Counted from the first letter of the stretch, positions 24,098 to 36,868 are shown. The stretch is DNA of 64,000 bases from Struthidea cinerea (GCA_013397865.1 VZTI01000981.1:130075-194074); one strand, 5' to 3'. The notes: a model not told the origin generated them from the sequence alone. Made by a program: numbers and translations.

Positions 24098-25847
24098 GCG
24101 CCACGATGGCCGCGGCCCGGTGCCTCTCGCCGCCCCGGCCTTCCCCTGGCTTCCTGCACAGGGAACCGACGAGCGAGGGCAGATTTCCATAGGGATCTAT
24201 TCATAGCACGGATGTCAGAATTACCTTAAAAGTACCGGCTCTCCTCTTGTTTTGCTGCCGGGAAGGAATTGTTGATGCACTTTAAACAGTGGGCGGAAAC
24301 AAGCAAATACGAGAGCGCCCTGATCCTCGATCCTCCCGTTCCTGCAGCACCCAGACGCAGCCAGAGCTGGTCCTAACAACCCCTCAGAAGCTGGAAATTA
24401 AGGAAAAAGTCAGGATTTTGGTGATGGAGCATCTCGCTGTCTGGGTTGGGTCTGGAAGCTGCCTGCAGTGGTTCTAGGAGAGCAAAACTGGAGCCGTCGG
24501 GAGCTGCCGAGCACAGAAAAATGAATCAAAATACTAAATGAAGGTTCTGACCAGCCTCATTAAAAATAGATGCTATGAACTCATGGTAATTACTTCTCTC
24601 ACTGGAACACGCTGCTTAGTTTCAGGTACAGCTCAGGACAGAGGAAGAAGGATTTTGACCTCGGAGAAAAGAACACGAGGCAGGAATTGCCAGACAGGCC
24701 TCAGACCCTCACTCCATCCTCCCAAGTCTTTTATCCAGGGCGGGATTCTCCAGGGAATTGTGCAGGACCCCAACCTTGGGGACCCCATCAACCCCCTCTC
24801 CCTGACCCACAACCGAGGGTGACTTCAGCCCTGAAAGGCAGCGTCGATGTCGCTTCACTGGGGTGGGTTTCTCACGGCTTTGAATGCAAATCTCAGGATA
24901 TTTGCATGTGATTTGATATCCCATGGGGCTCCTCGTGGTTGGGTGACATCTGCTCCTGGAGCTGAACGTTTTTTGGTTGTTTTTTTTTTTTTTTTCCCCT
25001 TTAGAAGCTCCAGCTTGTGGAATCATGTGATTTTGCAAGATTTTCAGCTTCAGTTTGGAAGCAAGGTTTCCACCCAGGCTATTGCAGAAAAGTCATTCTT
25101 CCAGGCTCGGGAAGCAGCAGACGAGAGCTAAAAATGCCTTCTGTTTAAAAATGCCTCGATTTTAAAATGAACCTGATGAATTTTGAATGCTTTGAGTCAG
25201 GTAACGCTGACGTAGATGAATGAGCTGTATTAATGTAGGCATGACTTGGAGATGGAGGAGCTGGGCAGGAGGAGCTTGGGGATGGTCTTTTAGGGGCCAA
25301 CACCGGAGTTTAGCGGCTGTCTCGTGAGATTTTTTTTGTCTCTTTGGGTCTGGTTTTGGCACTGGTGGAACTCCTGAGCAGGAAGGGGTGTTTTTGCAGG
25401 AGTTTGCGGTAGTTACGGGAGAGTCTTGGTGGTCATTTGCCCTGCAAGCAGCTGTTTAACTCACAGTTAAAGTACTTTTTAACAAAAAAAATGAGGAGCT
25501 CGGAGAAAACAAAACTTGAAAGGCAGCTGTTTATGTTTTGGGGCTTGGTATTGGCTTTTCAAAGACAGATCCTTGGCCTCTTGGCCTTTGAACCAAAAAT
25601 CCTGCAGAACTGCAATGGATGCCTGAGCATTCCCTAAGAACAGCCACTCCTTTCCCAACATTATTCCCTGAAGAGGTTCCGCTCACTCTCAGCACCCGGC
25701 AGAGCATCCTGAATTCTCATGAATGAGTGAACAGCCAGAGCAGGGCCCCTCACTTTGCTGATTTCCACACTACAAAGCACTACAAAGGTATCATTTCCTG
25801 CTCAGGGCGTCACCTGGGGTCTGCAAGGCGTTTCCCTGGAATGAGTA

Positions 25848-25992
25848 AAGGTCTGGAAGTGTCCAAGGCCAGGTTGGATGGGGTTTGGAGCAACCTGGGA
25901 CAGTGGAAGGTGTCTCTGCTCATGGCAGGGGGTTGGAATGAGATGGGCTTTGAGGTCCCTTCCAACTCAAACCTCTCTGGGATTCCATGATT
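25848..25992 (+). mobile_element. CR1 LINE 3' fragment
   Basis: A sense-orientation CR1 3' end, about 145 bases, from GGTCTGGAAGTGTCCAAGGC to GGTCCCTTCCAACTCAAACC and a GGGATTCCATGA terminus. Confidence 0.88.
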
Positions 25993-27092
25993 TATTTCAC
26001 AGGGAATAAATAAACCCTGCTCGTGCCTCATCCCACCCTGCAGCAGCCCCCTACCCCTGATCCATGGGGAGCTCAGCCTCATCCCACCCATCTGAGCACC
26101 CCCCACACCTCGGGGGGAAATGCAGCCCCCAAAACCCTCAGCCCCATTGGGGAGCGGGTGGGAATCAGCCGTTCCTCCTGGATCTCCGCTGGGAGCGGGT
26201 GAGATCCCGGAGTTTGTGGCAGGATTGGAGCACGGGGGGATTAAGGGAAATCGGCATCAGCCCGATTTCACTCTGCTGTGTGAGAGGAGCACACTGTTCT
26301 TGATAAAGGTGCTGAGCGATATCCTAAGGTGGTTTGCATCCCTGGGGATAAAACCTCATCCCGTTTTTGACCCCAGCCGGTGGCTGAATCCCACAGGGAT
26401 TCAGCTGCCCTGGGAAAACCGTGGCCCCATTTCAGCAGGGGATGATGCTTCCTTGGCTTTCCCTGCGTCTGGCAATCCCAGCCCTTCCCGCTCTCAGGAC
26501 AGACAACAAGAAATGTCTTTCTTTGGTGGTTTCCTTCCAAAAGTTGTGTTTCCCCTGACTGCAGGAGCTGGGGCTTTAAGGGGAATCACAGCTGGCCTGA
26601 GAGGCACCATGAGCTCCGTCAGAATCAGTGATGCCGAGATTTGGTTGTCTTTATTCTGGTTTTTTGAAGCCTTTCCTTGAATTCTGGCTGGAAAAGGCAT
26701 TTCCCAACAGGTTTGGGGAAGCAGGAGATGCAGAAGCAATGAGAAGAGGGAAGGGATGCTCAGGACAGGCTTGGTTTTTCCTGGAGAACAAACCAGGATT
26801 TTCCCCCTCGAAGCCAATACCTGAAATGCCTTGGAAAACATTAATTTCCATATGAAATTAATTTAATGTTTCCCAGTGAGGGAGGAGGCTTCATCCTGCT
26901 GCTTGCAGAGCATCCCTGGGACAGGCACCGAGGATATAAATGTTTCCCCACGTTTGGGATGGGGCTCCTATCCCGAGAGGAGCGTTCTCGCCACCTGTGA
27001 TTTCCCGGTGATTTTCCCCATGGAGAAGGGCTGAGCAATCCCTGTTCCGTGGTATTTCAGCCAGAAATACTTTTGTTGTTATTTGCATCCAG

Positions 27093-27175
27093 AGGAGGAG
27101 GAGGAGGAAGACGAGGAGGGGGAGGACGAGGAGGAGGAGGGAGAGGAGGAGGCAGATTCCCTGGCTGAGGCGTGA
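27093..27175. repeat. GAG-rich imperfect trinucleotide tract
   Basis: An imperfect GAG/GAC tract that in one + frame encodes about 27 mostly acidic residues ending ADSLAEA and a TGA at 27173. It follows a TTTGCATCCAG segment that resembles a weak splice acceptor. I favour a simple repeat over an exon because there is no coherent donor or downstream gene structure. Confidence 0.6.
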
Positions 27176-28023
27176 GGCTGTAGAAATCCATCTCCTCCCT
27201 GCAGCCCCCGGCTCCTGCTCCTGCAGAGCTTCTGGCTCCTCCGGAGCCAGCCCTGCTGCCATCCCCACCCCTTCCAAACCTCATCCAAACCCAGCACCTC
27301 CACTGCTCCATGCCTTCAGATGGAGGCTCCCTGCTTTTAGAAGCACAAGCTGACCCTGCTGATCCGAGCTGTAATTCTTTATTATTTACTGACCCCCAAA
27401 GCCGGCTTCATCCTGCGCCCAGGCAGGAGCACAGCAGCCCCTGACAGCTCTCATCCTCTTCATCCTCTTCTCCTTCCCTCCGCGCCTCCCTGGATGCCCA
27501 GCCCTGGCTGTGCCCACCGTGTCTGGATGCACCCAGCATTAGCACTATGACTAACGCCCGTCACGTGTTGGTGCCTGCAGATTAGATTTGCATACTCAAA
27601 AATCCATACTTTCTTCCTTCCCCTGTGTAAGCAGTTACCAGAGCGTATTTTTGGCAAATTAGCAGCCACAGCAGAAGCATCTGACTGTGTTTTCAGCATG
27701 GCTTGGCGATGGAGAGCCTTGGCAGGGCTGGAGGGGGGATGATTTTGCCGTGGATTCCGGATCCGCGTGGAGTTGGACACAGGCAGCGTCACCGATTCCC
27801 ACGCTCCAAGGTGGGCAACGCGGGTGGCATCTGCCAGCCATCCATGCCATGCCCGTGTGGGTTTTCGGGCAGGGTTTGGGGGATGAGAGCAGCAGCTGGG
27901 GACAGGGCAGGGCGTGGAAGTCACGCAGCAGCACACCGTGTCCTGCTGCCGGGAGGGACAGTGCAGGAAGGGTGTCCTGGCTGAAAATGTGTCCCCACGT
28001 CCATGCGGTGCCCAGGGGGTTGA

Positions 28024-28535
28024 GGGAGGCGATTCTCCCCCTCTGAGACCCCACCTGCAGTGCTGTGTCCAGCTCTGGGGCCTCCCAGTGTGAGAAGGAC
28101 GTGGAGCTGCTGGAGCAATTCCGGAGGAGGCCACGGAGATGCTCCAAAAGCTGGAAAAACTCTGCTCTGGAGCCAGGCTGGGAGAGCTGGGGGGGTTCAC
28201 CTGGAGAGGAGAAGGCTCCCGGGAGAGCTCAGAGCCCCTTCCAGGGCCTGAAGGGGCTCCAGGGGAGCTGGAGAGGGACTGGGGACAAGGGATGGAGGGA
28301 CAGGACACAGGGAATGGCTTCCCACTGCCAGAGGGCAGGGATGGATGGGATAGTGGGAAGGAATTCTTCCCTGGGAGGGTGGGGAGGCCCTGGCACAGGG
28401 TGCCCAGAGCAGCTGTGGCTGCCCCTGGATCCCTGGCAGTGCCCACGGCCAGGCTGGACGGGGCTTGGATCAGCCTGGGATGGTGGAAGGTGTCCCTGCC
28501 ACGTTGGGTGGGAACATTATGAACTTCAAGGTCCC
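28024..28535 (+). mobile_element. CR1 LINE 3' fragment, longest of the younger type
   Basis: About 510 bases of sense CR1. It begins in the end of the reverse transcriptase region (AGTGCTGTGTCCAGCTCTGG), passes through AGAGGAGAAGGCTCCCGGGA and the 3' UTR, and ends near GGTGGAAGGTGTCCCTGCC. The terminal part is degraded, and the usual ATTCTATG octamers are missing. Confidence 0.9.
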
Positions 28536-29274
28536 CACACAGGCAGGTAGGACATCTGAGGGACACATTTTTCCCAGTGATTCCCTGGGATAGCCAGCGA
28601 GGACGTCCCCATTGTCAGCCCACCAGGACTGAGGCTGGATGAGCACCCTCCAGCCGTCTCTTTTCTCCCGGATTTCTTCCCTTCGGGATGAGCGTTTCTG
28701 AGGTGATTTGTGTGTGGATCCTCCTGGGATTTGGGATATCTGTAAAACTCCCTCCTCCGGTCGGAATTCAAGAGCCCGGCCTAATTATTGCCATCGGACA
28801 TCTTTAATTAATATGCTGCAGAGGCCAGAGATAAGAGGGGGGCTGAGCACACCGGGAAGGATCCTTTGCGAGATAAATCAGCAATTTGTAAAACCTAATT
28901 ACTTTGGCTTGGAAAAGTGGAGGGGCACTTCGGACCACTCCACCCTCCTTCCCGGGGTTTTGCTGAGTGGGGAAGGCGAGCTGGGAGGTTGGGAATGCTG
29001 CTGGTGCCCAGCACGGTCGCTGCACCAGGAGGATCTGGCTGTGCTTCAAGGATGGGACGGAGCTCCAGCCCTTTGGAGCCTGCTGCTCCCGTTTTCCAGG
29101 CAAACCTGGGAGGCTGCGTCCCTGGCGCTGATTATTTTGGCTAACCTGGGAATATTGACCCGCCGTGGTGGGTGTGCTTGGGTTTTCAACTCAGTGCTAG
29201 GGATGGAGAAGGAATTTTTTTCCAAACATTTGTCTTTTTCTGAGGTCAGGTTGTGGTAATGACATGTGTGCTTC

Positions 29275-29312
29275 CAGTGGCCTCAGAGTGCTTCACAACA
29301 TCCCAAATTCCT
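29275..29312. repeat. Possible MIR-like SINE remnant
   Basis: The segment CCTCAGAGTGCTTCACAACA resembles the CAAAGTGCTTTACAAACAT part of amniote MIR-type SINEs. It is very short and the call is tentative. Confidence 0.25.
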
Positions 29313-30572
29313 GCTCGGATGTCTCCATATGAAGAACTGGAGGAGGGCAGGTCTGTCCAAACCTCCCATGGGCTTTATCCGTGTGTTTGCCAAAGGATTC
29401 ATCCTGCAGGACACGGAACCGGCCCTGTGGGTTTGGAAAAAGCCTGGGAGCAGCCATAAAGCTTCTCCTTAATGGTGTTCCTGGAGTGGGGCCAGAGGGC
29501 TCAGTGACTACAAAATGCCAAATCTTGGGTGTGGGCAGAGGGGGGAAAGAAAACGGCATCATTCCAACCCAAAAAGTCCTGATTTTTTTCCTCCTTCCAA
29601 CATCATGGACCAGGTTTATATCCAAGTGCACGATCCCGCCTTAAGCCAGAGGAAGCCCCATGTGAGCAGCCCAAAATCCTCCCTTGGGGCTTCCTCCTGT
29701 GTTGTTCAAACTCCAGCTGTTCCTCAGGGAGCTCCTTGGGGTGTTTATTTGTGTGAAAGCCGGATTGCCCTGGGCGTCACCGTGGGATTTCACCATCTCT
29801 CCATAAGCAGGAAGGGGCTCCAGGTCCAGGAAATTCCTGAGTTTGGAACAGCAAGCCGTGGCTTGGTTGCCCCTCCCCATGGAGAAGGGAGACCTTGTCT
29901 GCCAGAGGGAGCAGTGCTGGATCCCCACAGTGCCCGGATCCCAGAGGGATGAGCTGGAGATCGCTCCTCTCCGCCCCAGGAAAATCCCGAAAATCTCTTT
30001 GGAAATGAATGGAAAAGTGTCGCTCTTCCTGCGATGCCTCTGATCCTCATGGAGAGCTTTGCAAACAGGAGCTTAATCAGCGTTCCCAAAACCCAGCTGG
30101 ACTGCTGGAATGCCGCTGCCTTATCCCTGTTTCCAGCAGGGAATATGGAGGTGCCGGGGTTGCACCCAGCCTGGAGCAGGGTCCTGCTCACCCCCACGCA
30201 TTGCTGCTAGGTGCAAACCTGGGCCAGCCCCAGTTTTGGGGATTTTGGCACTCTGGGGCCACCAGGAGCTGCCCTGCAGACTCTCAGCTCTCTTCCCAGG
30301 ATGGATTTTAGCCAAGTGCTGAGGAAGCGCTGCTCCCTGTCACTGCTGGAGAATCAGGAGTGATGCTTCCCAGGCCAGGGACTTCCCGCTCTCTGCTCTC
30401 GGCCCCGCTGCCTGCGGCCAAGGGTGGGGCTCTGCACGCTCCTCAAGGCAATGGCAATTCCTGCAGGAGTTCTGGGAACAAGCCAGCCCTGCTCCAAGGG
30501 GAGTGAGCCACAAAAACCCCAAATTCAGGATGAGGAACACCAGAGCATCACCTGTTTTCTTCTCTCTGTGTT

Positions 30573-30640
30573 CCCATCCCATCCCATCCCATCCCATCCC
30601 ATCCCATCCCATCCCATCCCCTCCCATCCCATCCCATCCC
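30573..30640. repeat. (ATCCC)n pentanucleotide repeat
   Basis: About thirteen pentanucleotide units with one CTCCC variant, in JPH3 intron 1. The reverse complement reads as repeated GGGAT, which is G-rich. Confidence 0.96.
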
Positions 30641-33600
30641 TTTTCCCAGAGCCCATTCCCTTTCCCACACTTCTGAAACAGGAATATTCTCTCCAATCCA
30701 TCTTTCGGGATGACTCCAGTTGTATTTTCCTAGCCTCAGGTTGTGCCCTCTCCTTAGCTCTGCTCAGCGTGGACGTGGCCACTTCCTCACCCTTCGTGGC
30801 ATCACCTTTATCCTGACTTTTCCATGTCCAGGACTTTCTTCCTTCTCTTTGTCCTTTTTGCCCAGTGCAAAAGGACCACACAGAAGTGGGATGTGGCATC
30901 TGGGAGGCATCCACAGGAGTGCCCTGCATGGCTGAGGGAAGAGGTTGGGACATTTTCCTCCCCAGGGATTCTCCTCCATCGCGGTGGCTTTGGCTCTTCT
31001 CTGGCTTGGGCGACACAATCAGTTTGTGGCCAGGATTGCCTTGGATTGCTCCCTGCTTTCCGCCCCAAGGGAAGCAGGTTCCCCTCCCGTGTCCCAACCC
31101 TGTGAGGTGCTCGGAACCAAAATCCTTGGAATTCTCCATGCAGCACCTCAGCAGATCGTTCTGTTCCACCAGAAGTGCTCACTCCACCACTCCCAGCCCC
31201 ATCCTGCCGTCCCCACCGTGCCACATTCCCTCTGCGCATTCCCTTCCCATCTCCCGAGCTCCGGAGCAGCCGCAGCCGGTCCATCCTGGCACGGGAAGGG
31301 GAATATGGTGAAATCCTGTTTCCTCTGCGGAGAGCAGGAGTCTCCGGACTCCGCGTGAGATCGAGCTTTGTGCACATATCTGCAAACGTTGGGGCAGAGG
31401 TTAAGCTGAGCAGGGCTCGGGGAGGAGGTGGCGGCGCTTAAGCGATGCAGATCAGGTGGCTCCGGAGCCTCCCAGTATCCGTGGCCAAATCCTGGGATAT
31501 CGAGGGGTTTAAAACATAATGAAGTCAGGGGAAGGAAGGAGCGCTGCTGGCTGAGGAAGGACTCAGCTCCCTGACGGGAAGCTCTTTGATCTACTGGTGG
31601 CCATGAGGGTGCCCAGATGTCTTGGTGGCCGTCGGGGACATGAGTGCGGCCTCTGAGGCAATCCCTAGGGATAATCCATGCTGCTGCCTCCTGCAGGGAA
31701 GCAACAACCCCTAGGAAAGCAGAGCGGAGGCTTGGGAGCTGCTCCACGGTGCTGGGAGGGGACAAGCAGGACGGAGTGGCTGGAAAATCCACCCTGCCGA
31801 GGAGATGCAGGGACTGCTCCCGGCAGCTGTGCCATTCCAGGAACAAGTTTGGAGGCCAGGCAGGGATGGCAGCGTCCCGGGCACCGCAGCCTGGCTGGGG
31901 ACACGCACAGGCTGCGGCCGGGACCTGCTGTGACCAATTTGCCGCCGGTGCTCCAGCCGGGCAGCGCCGTCACGCTCCAGCCCCGAGAGCTTTGTTCTGC
32001 TCCCTGCCAGTCCCTCGGGTTTTCAGCACAGGGCTGTGATCCTTCACGCTGCTCCAGCTTAATCCAGGGAGCTTTTTCAGCTGCAGCTTTGCCAGGAGAT
32101 GAGGAGGTCGAGGGACCTGTGTGGGGTCAGGGATCGAGTCAAGGGATTCAGCCAAGGGAAAGGGAGATCGGGGCTTGGGCAGGATGGGCTCTGGTGGATC
32201 TCATGCAGGACCTGTTCTCCCTGTGCCCCTGCCCACACTGGCATCTTTCCCTGAAACCCACTGAATCCATCCCTAAGGAAGCAGGAGGCTGAGCACAGTG
32301 TGAGGACATCCCAAGCCATCCTGGGGGCTCCTTCGCAGTGGAACCTGGGGCTCTGGGAGGAATCTCTCCCCCAGCTGCTCCATTGTCCTGCTGAGATGCT
32401 CTGGGATGCAGCCAGAAAGGGAAGTGAGGTGCTGCCAGGTCCCCAGGGAATGCAGGGACACCTTGGCAGGCTCTGCCCTGCCACAGCCACGATTTCAGGC
32501 ATGAGGAGAGCCGTGGGTGCACGGCACTGGGTGTTCCCTGTTCTTGGGCACACCACAGGGGACACGGCAGGCTCGCTGCTCAAACCCCCCACAGGACACG
32601 TCTGCTGTGTCCCCCAAGCTGCATCTCGCAGGTTGTCCCCCATCCTTCTCCCTGCCCTGTCAGTGCCTGCCCTAATCCCGGTGCTAATCCTATAAACCCT
32701 CAGTAAATCCTGCCTGCCCCTGCCTCTCCATGTCCCTTCTCCAGGGCAGGCCCTGTGGGGTGTCCACCTTGGGGCTGGCTTTTTTTGGGGTGCACAAATC
32801 TGCCACCCCAATAATGAAACACCTCGGGGCGTTGCTTCCATCGGAGCCTGGGGAAGGATGCCCAAGTCCTGGGGGATTTGTGAAAAGCACTGGCAGCTAA
32901 AGACAGCTGAAGCACCCCAAAATACACCCCAAGATGTGGCCAGGTGCTGGTTTCACACTCTCAGGAAGCAGTTCCTGTGCTCAGCATGAGCTGCTTGAGC
33001 CCAGACACCTCCCAGAGCTTCCTCTGAGCCCCAGAACCAGACAGGGAAGTTCCTGAGGGAGTCCTGGGGTAGGACTGGCTCGATTCACGCAGGGTTCACT
33101 ACTTCAGCAGGTCTATTTTAAGACTCCCTTGGAGTGTGGGAGCGGGGCTGGCACAAAGGGAGCTGCGAGGTGCTGCCTGTGCCCATCCCAGCTCTTCACA
33201 TCCCATAGCTGGGACTGGCCCCAGCATTCCAGCAGCTCCAGTGCCCGGCGAGGAGCCATCCTCGGGCTCCTCAGTCTGCCCCAGGAGGGCTTAGGTGAGC
33301 AGTGAATCGCTGCATCTTGAGCTGGTCTGGAGAAGATTAAGCCGACCTAAGAATAAAAACAAGCCCTGCGGTTCAACCAGCTGGGATGAGGCCTGGAATC
33401 ATGCCAGCCTCCGAGCTCCAGGAGGGGATGGGATTAGGAACCCCGAGCAGATTACCACCCACCACTCATTTCAGTGCACAGGGCACGTGTTGTGGTCCAG
33501 CAGTGCCCCCCGGGCTGGGTGGGTTCCTTGTCCCCCCATTCCCGGCGCTGTGGTGGAGCCCCGTGTGTGTTTTGCGCCACCAACAACCAGTTAAGAAACT

Positions 33601-34097
33601 CCAGGAAGTGCCCACGCAAATGTAGGAGCTCCAACAGGGGCACAATTCCAAGGGGAATATCCAAATGGATCTCTCCCTGTGAGGCCTTTATTTCTATGGA
33701 GCTGCTTCCTTCCCCAGCACAGCGGACGAAGGCACTGGGGGTGTAAATAAATGTATGGTTACACATTATCCATCCACTGCCAGACGCCATCACTGCCAGC
33801 AGCACGGATGGCGTCGGCGCGTGCTCCTGGATAACCATTCCCCCATCCCACGCCCCTGCTCCCATCCCTTTCAGCTCAGGGATTGATCCAAGGGGCAGTT
33901 CCTTCATGCCTTGGCTGGTTTCTAACATTCCCGTGCTGCAGCCGGACCGCGAGCCTGCAACCCAGCCAGTTTTCCCCCCACAACGTGACGCTGCAATCCT
34001 CGTCCTGGAGATGGGACCGGGATCCCAGAGCTGCGAAGGGCTCCCAGAGGAGTTTGATACCATGACCCCCCCGTTTGCTTTTGTCTCCTCTCCGCAG

Positions 34098-34875
34098 GCA
34101 CATACCAGGGCCAGTGGGTCGGAGGGATGCGCCAGGGTTACGGCGTCCGGCAGAGCGTTCCCTACGGCATGGCTGCGGTCATCAGGTCACCCCTGAGGAC
34201 GTCCATCAACTCCCTGCGCAGCGAGCACACCAACGGCACGGCGCTGCCCCCCGACGCCTCGCCCGCCGTGGCCGGCAGCCCGGCCGTGTCCCGCGGTGGC
34301 TTCGTCCTCATGGCCCACAGCGACGCCGAGATCCTCAAGAGCAAGAAGAAGGGCATCTTCCGGCGCTCGCTGCTGAGCGGGCTCAAGCTCCGCAAGTCCG
34401 AGTCCAAGAGCTCCTTGGCCAGCCAGCGGAGCAAGCAGAGCTCGTTCCGGAGCGAGGCCGGCATGAGCACGGTCAGCTCCACCGCCAGCGACATCAACTC
34501 CACCATCAGCCTGGGCGAGGGCGAGGCCGAGCTCTCGGTCATCGAAGACGACATCGACGCCACCACCACCGAGATCTACGTGGGCGAGTGGAAGAACGAC
34601 AAGCGCTCGGGCTCGGGCGTCAGCCAGCGCTCGGACGGGCTCAAGTACGAGGGCGAGTGGGCCAACAACAAGCGCCACGGCTACGGCTGCATGACCTTCC
34701 CCGACGGCACCAAGGAGGAGGGCAAGTACAAGCAGAACATCCTGGTCAGCGGCAAGAGGAAGAACCTCATCCCGCTGCGCGCCAGCAAGATCCGGGAGAA
34801 GGTGGATCGGGCAGTGGAGGCGGCCGAGCGGGCGGCCACCATCGCCAAGCAGAAAGCGGAGATCGCGGCGTCCAG
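34098..34875 (+). CDS. JPH3: JPH3 coding exon 2 (MORN 6-8, joining region, helix start)
   Basis: Encodes residues 128-386 plus two bases of codon 387. MORN motif 6 begins at about residue 130 (YQGQWVGGMRQGYG). The joining region of about residues 145-287 contains a basic cluster (KSKKKGIFRRSLL, about 208-220) and a serine-rich stretch (about 228-267). MORN 7 and 8 lie at about 288-301 (YVGEWKNDKRSGSG) and 311-324 (YEGEWANNKRHGYG). The alpha-helical region starts at about 355 (RASKIREKVDRAVEAAERA) and is thought to span the ER-plasma membrane cleft. Third codon positions are almost all G or C. Acceptor CCGCAG, donor TCCAG|GTAAGG; reading through meets TAA at once. Long overlapping frames on both strands are shadows of this composition. 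Confidence 0.98.
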
Positions 34876-36553
34876 GTAAGGGGGTTCCCGCCCGTCCCGA
34901 GGTCGTGTCTGAGCTGGGATCCTGCCCTGAGGATTTGGGATAAATGGGGTAAGGGTTTTGTTGTAGCAGGGAAGCTGCTGGAGGAAAGCGACTCGTGGTG
35001 GGCATCTGCAGGTTGGTGCTACCTGGGCCCCACAGCAGGAGCAGCAGCCTTGGGCTTGCCCAAGCCTTGGGGTGCTGTTCAAAACGGGGTGGATCCAAGC
35101 CCAGTTGTCCCTCTGGTAATTCGCAGCGGGCTGGGGATGCACAGCATCCCCAAGTGAGGCAGGGAGGCCACGCAGGGTCACCAGAGCGGGGCAGCCTGGG
35201 CAGGGCGTGGTGGCCCCGTGGTGGGACTGCACATGTGGGGCTCACAGGCTGCGAGCTGTCACTCAGGGAATATTGGGTTATTCATCCCGTTTTTCCCTCC
35301 CCTCTTGGATAAGCAGGGTGATACCCTGAGCAGAAGAGCTCCTGAGATGCTGTTTGCCCACACCCTCTGCCTGACTCATGGCCAAGAGGAGCCATCCCAG
35401 GGCTGACCTGTGCTGGGAGGATTCCCAGTTATTTCCATTCCCAGAAAGGGAGTTTGACTGGAAAACCAGTCAAATGTGTGGCTGCAGCTGATGCCTGGGG
35501 AGGGTTTGCCTGGAAGACAGCAGATCTGGGTGTCCGGTAATGCCCCTTCTCCCTGTGCAGACTGCAGCCCTCTGGAACTGCCCAGAGATCCAGAGCTGGG
35601 ATCTGATCAGGCTGAAAACCAGCAGGAGGGAAGGGGCAAACGAGCCATGTCTAATTTAGGTTGAAATAAGGTCCCAGCGCAAAGCAGGGCCAGCTCAAGC
35701 ACCCTGTAGCTGGCTCCCAAAAGGCACCCGGAGCTCTGTGCCTTGCAGGAAGCTCCCAGGCCAGTGGCGAGGAGAGGAGGAAAAGCTCCTCTGGAGAATT
35801 CAGGGCTCTTTGTCTCACATTTTGGGATGGTTTATTAGAGCATGTCATTCCTTTCTGTTTCCTGAGCAAGAGCTATATTTAGCAGGCAGGCTGGGAAAAA
35901 GGGCTGGGGTTAGGGGAAAAACCCAGGTACCTCCTGAGCCTCCTGTGCTGGATTAATTGTTGGGTCCGGAATATTTGTATGCGGAGTCACACTTGAAATC
36001 TTTATCAGCACGTCTGCCAAGGGCTTATCTGCAATATGAATGAGCCTCCCGGGCCTGCTTGGGGAGCATATTTGGGCTTGGTGATGTTTTCGAGCTGATG
36101 GTTGGAAAAAAAAACGAAAAATCCCACTAGAACGGCGGGTAGGAAACAGACTGCAGAGCAGTGGGAAGACCAGATCTTTCCCTGTGATCTGGGGATGGAT
36201 GTGAATGCCTCGGAAGATGGGAATCTTGGAAGTGTGGAGCTCTAGGATGCTGTGGGATGGATCCTGGAAGAGTGGAGCTCCGGTCTGCTGGGTTTGAGAA
36301 CCTGAGCATCCTCCATCCCCAAGGGGTAATGATCCTGGAACACCGTGATAGTGGGGTTGCAAGAGATGCTTAATGAGCTCTTGGTGTACAATATTCCACA
36401 GCTAATTACAGGAGAGAAGGGAAAATATCGGGTCAGGAAGGCCGGGTGTGAACTCCTCCCTGCCCTGCCCTGACTGGGTGGTCCCGGGCTCTGCTGGAGA
36501 ACAGCAGGGAGGGTGGAGGGTGGAGATGGATGGGATTAGGCTGGTCCAGGGAC

Positions 36554-36683
36554 AGGCTCATCCCTGGCAGTGTCAGAGGCCAGGCTGGACAGGGCTTGGA
36601 GCACCCTGGGATAGTGGAAGGTGTCCCTGCCCATGGCAGGGGGTGGGACTGGATGAGCGTTAGGGTCCCTTCCAACCCAAATC
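36554..36683 (+). mobile_element. CR1 LINE 3' fragment (left arm of inverted pair)
   Basis: A sense CR1 3' end, from GGCTCATCCCTGGCAGTGTC through GGTGTCCCTGCCCATGGCAG to GGGTCCCTTCCAACCCAAAT. Its 3' end meets the 3' end of an oppositely oriented copy. Confidence 0.9.
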
Positions 36684-36868
36684 ATAAAATCACAGAATCC
36701 TGGACTGGTTTGGGTGGGGATTTCCCACTTCTAACCTGGCTCTGGACACTTCCAGGGATGGGGCAGCCACAGCTTCTCTGGGCACCCTGTGCCAGGGCCT
36801 CCCCACCCTCCCAGGAAGGATTCCTTCCCAATATCCCATGTAAATCTCTGCTCTTTTACCTTAAACCG
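36684..36868 (-). mobile_element. CR1 LINE 3' fragment (right arm of inverted pair)
   Basis: An antisense CR1 3' end beginning AAATCACAGAATCCTGGACT and running to the TCCCATGTAAATCTCTGCTC segment. A piece that normally carries the ACACCTTCCACT motif is deleted. It adjoins the preceding copy tail to tail. Confidence 0.88.

Larger units (their letters stand above)
19979..34097 (+). other. JPH3: JPH3 intron 1
   Basis: The intron is 14.1 kb with a GTAGGT donor and a CTCCGCAG acceptor. It contains a CpG-rich block at about 22.3-22.8 kb, CR1 fragments near 24.0, 25.9 and 28.0-28.5 kb, a GAG-rich tract at 27.1 kb and an ATCCC repeat at 30.6 kb. Human JPH3 has an alternative exon 2A carrying a CTG repeat in this intron; no comparable CTG or CAG run was seen here. 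The rest shows no recognisable feature. Confidence 0.9.

Noticed and set aside
34187..35245. 352-codon minus-strand frame and 360-codon + frame over JPH3 exon 2
   Set aside because: Both overlap a GC3-rich coding exon in other frames and extend into the intron. Their composition is that of shadow frames.
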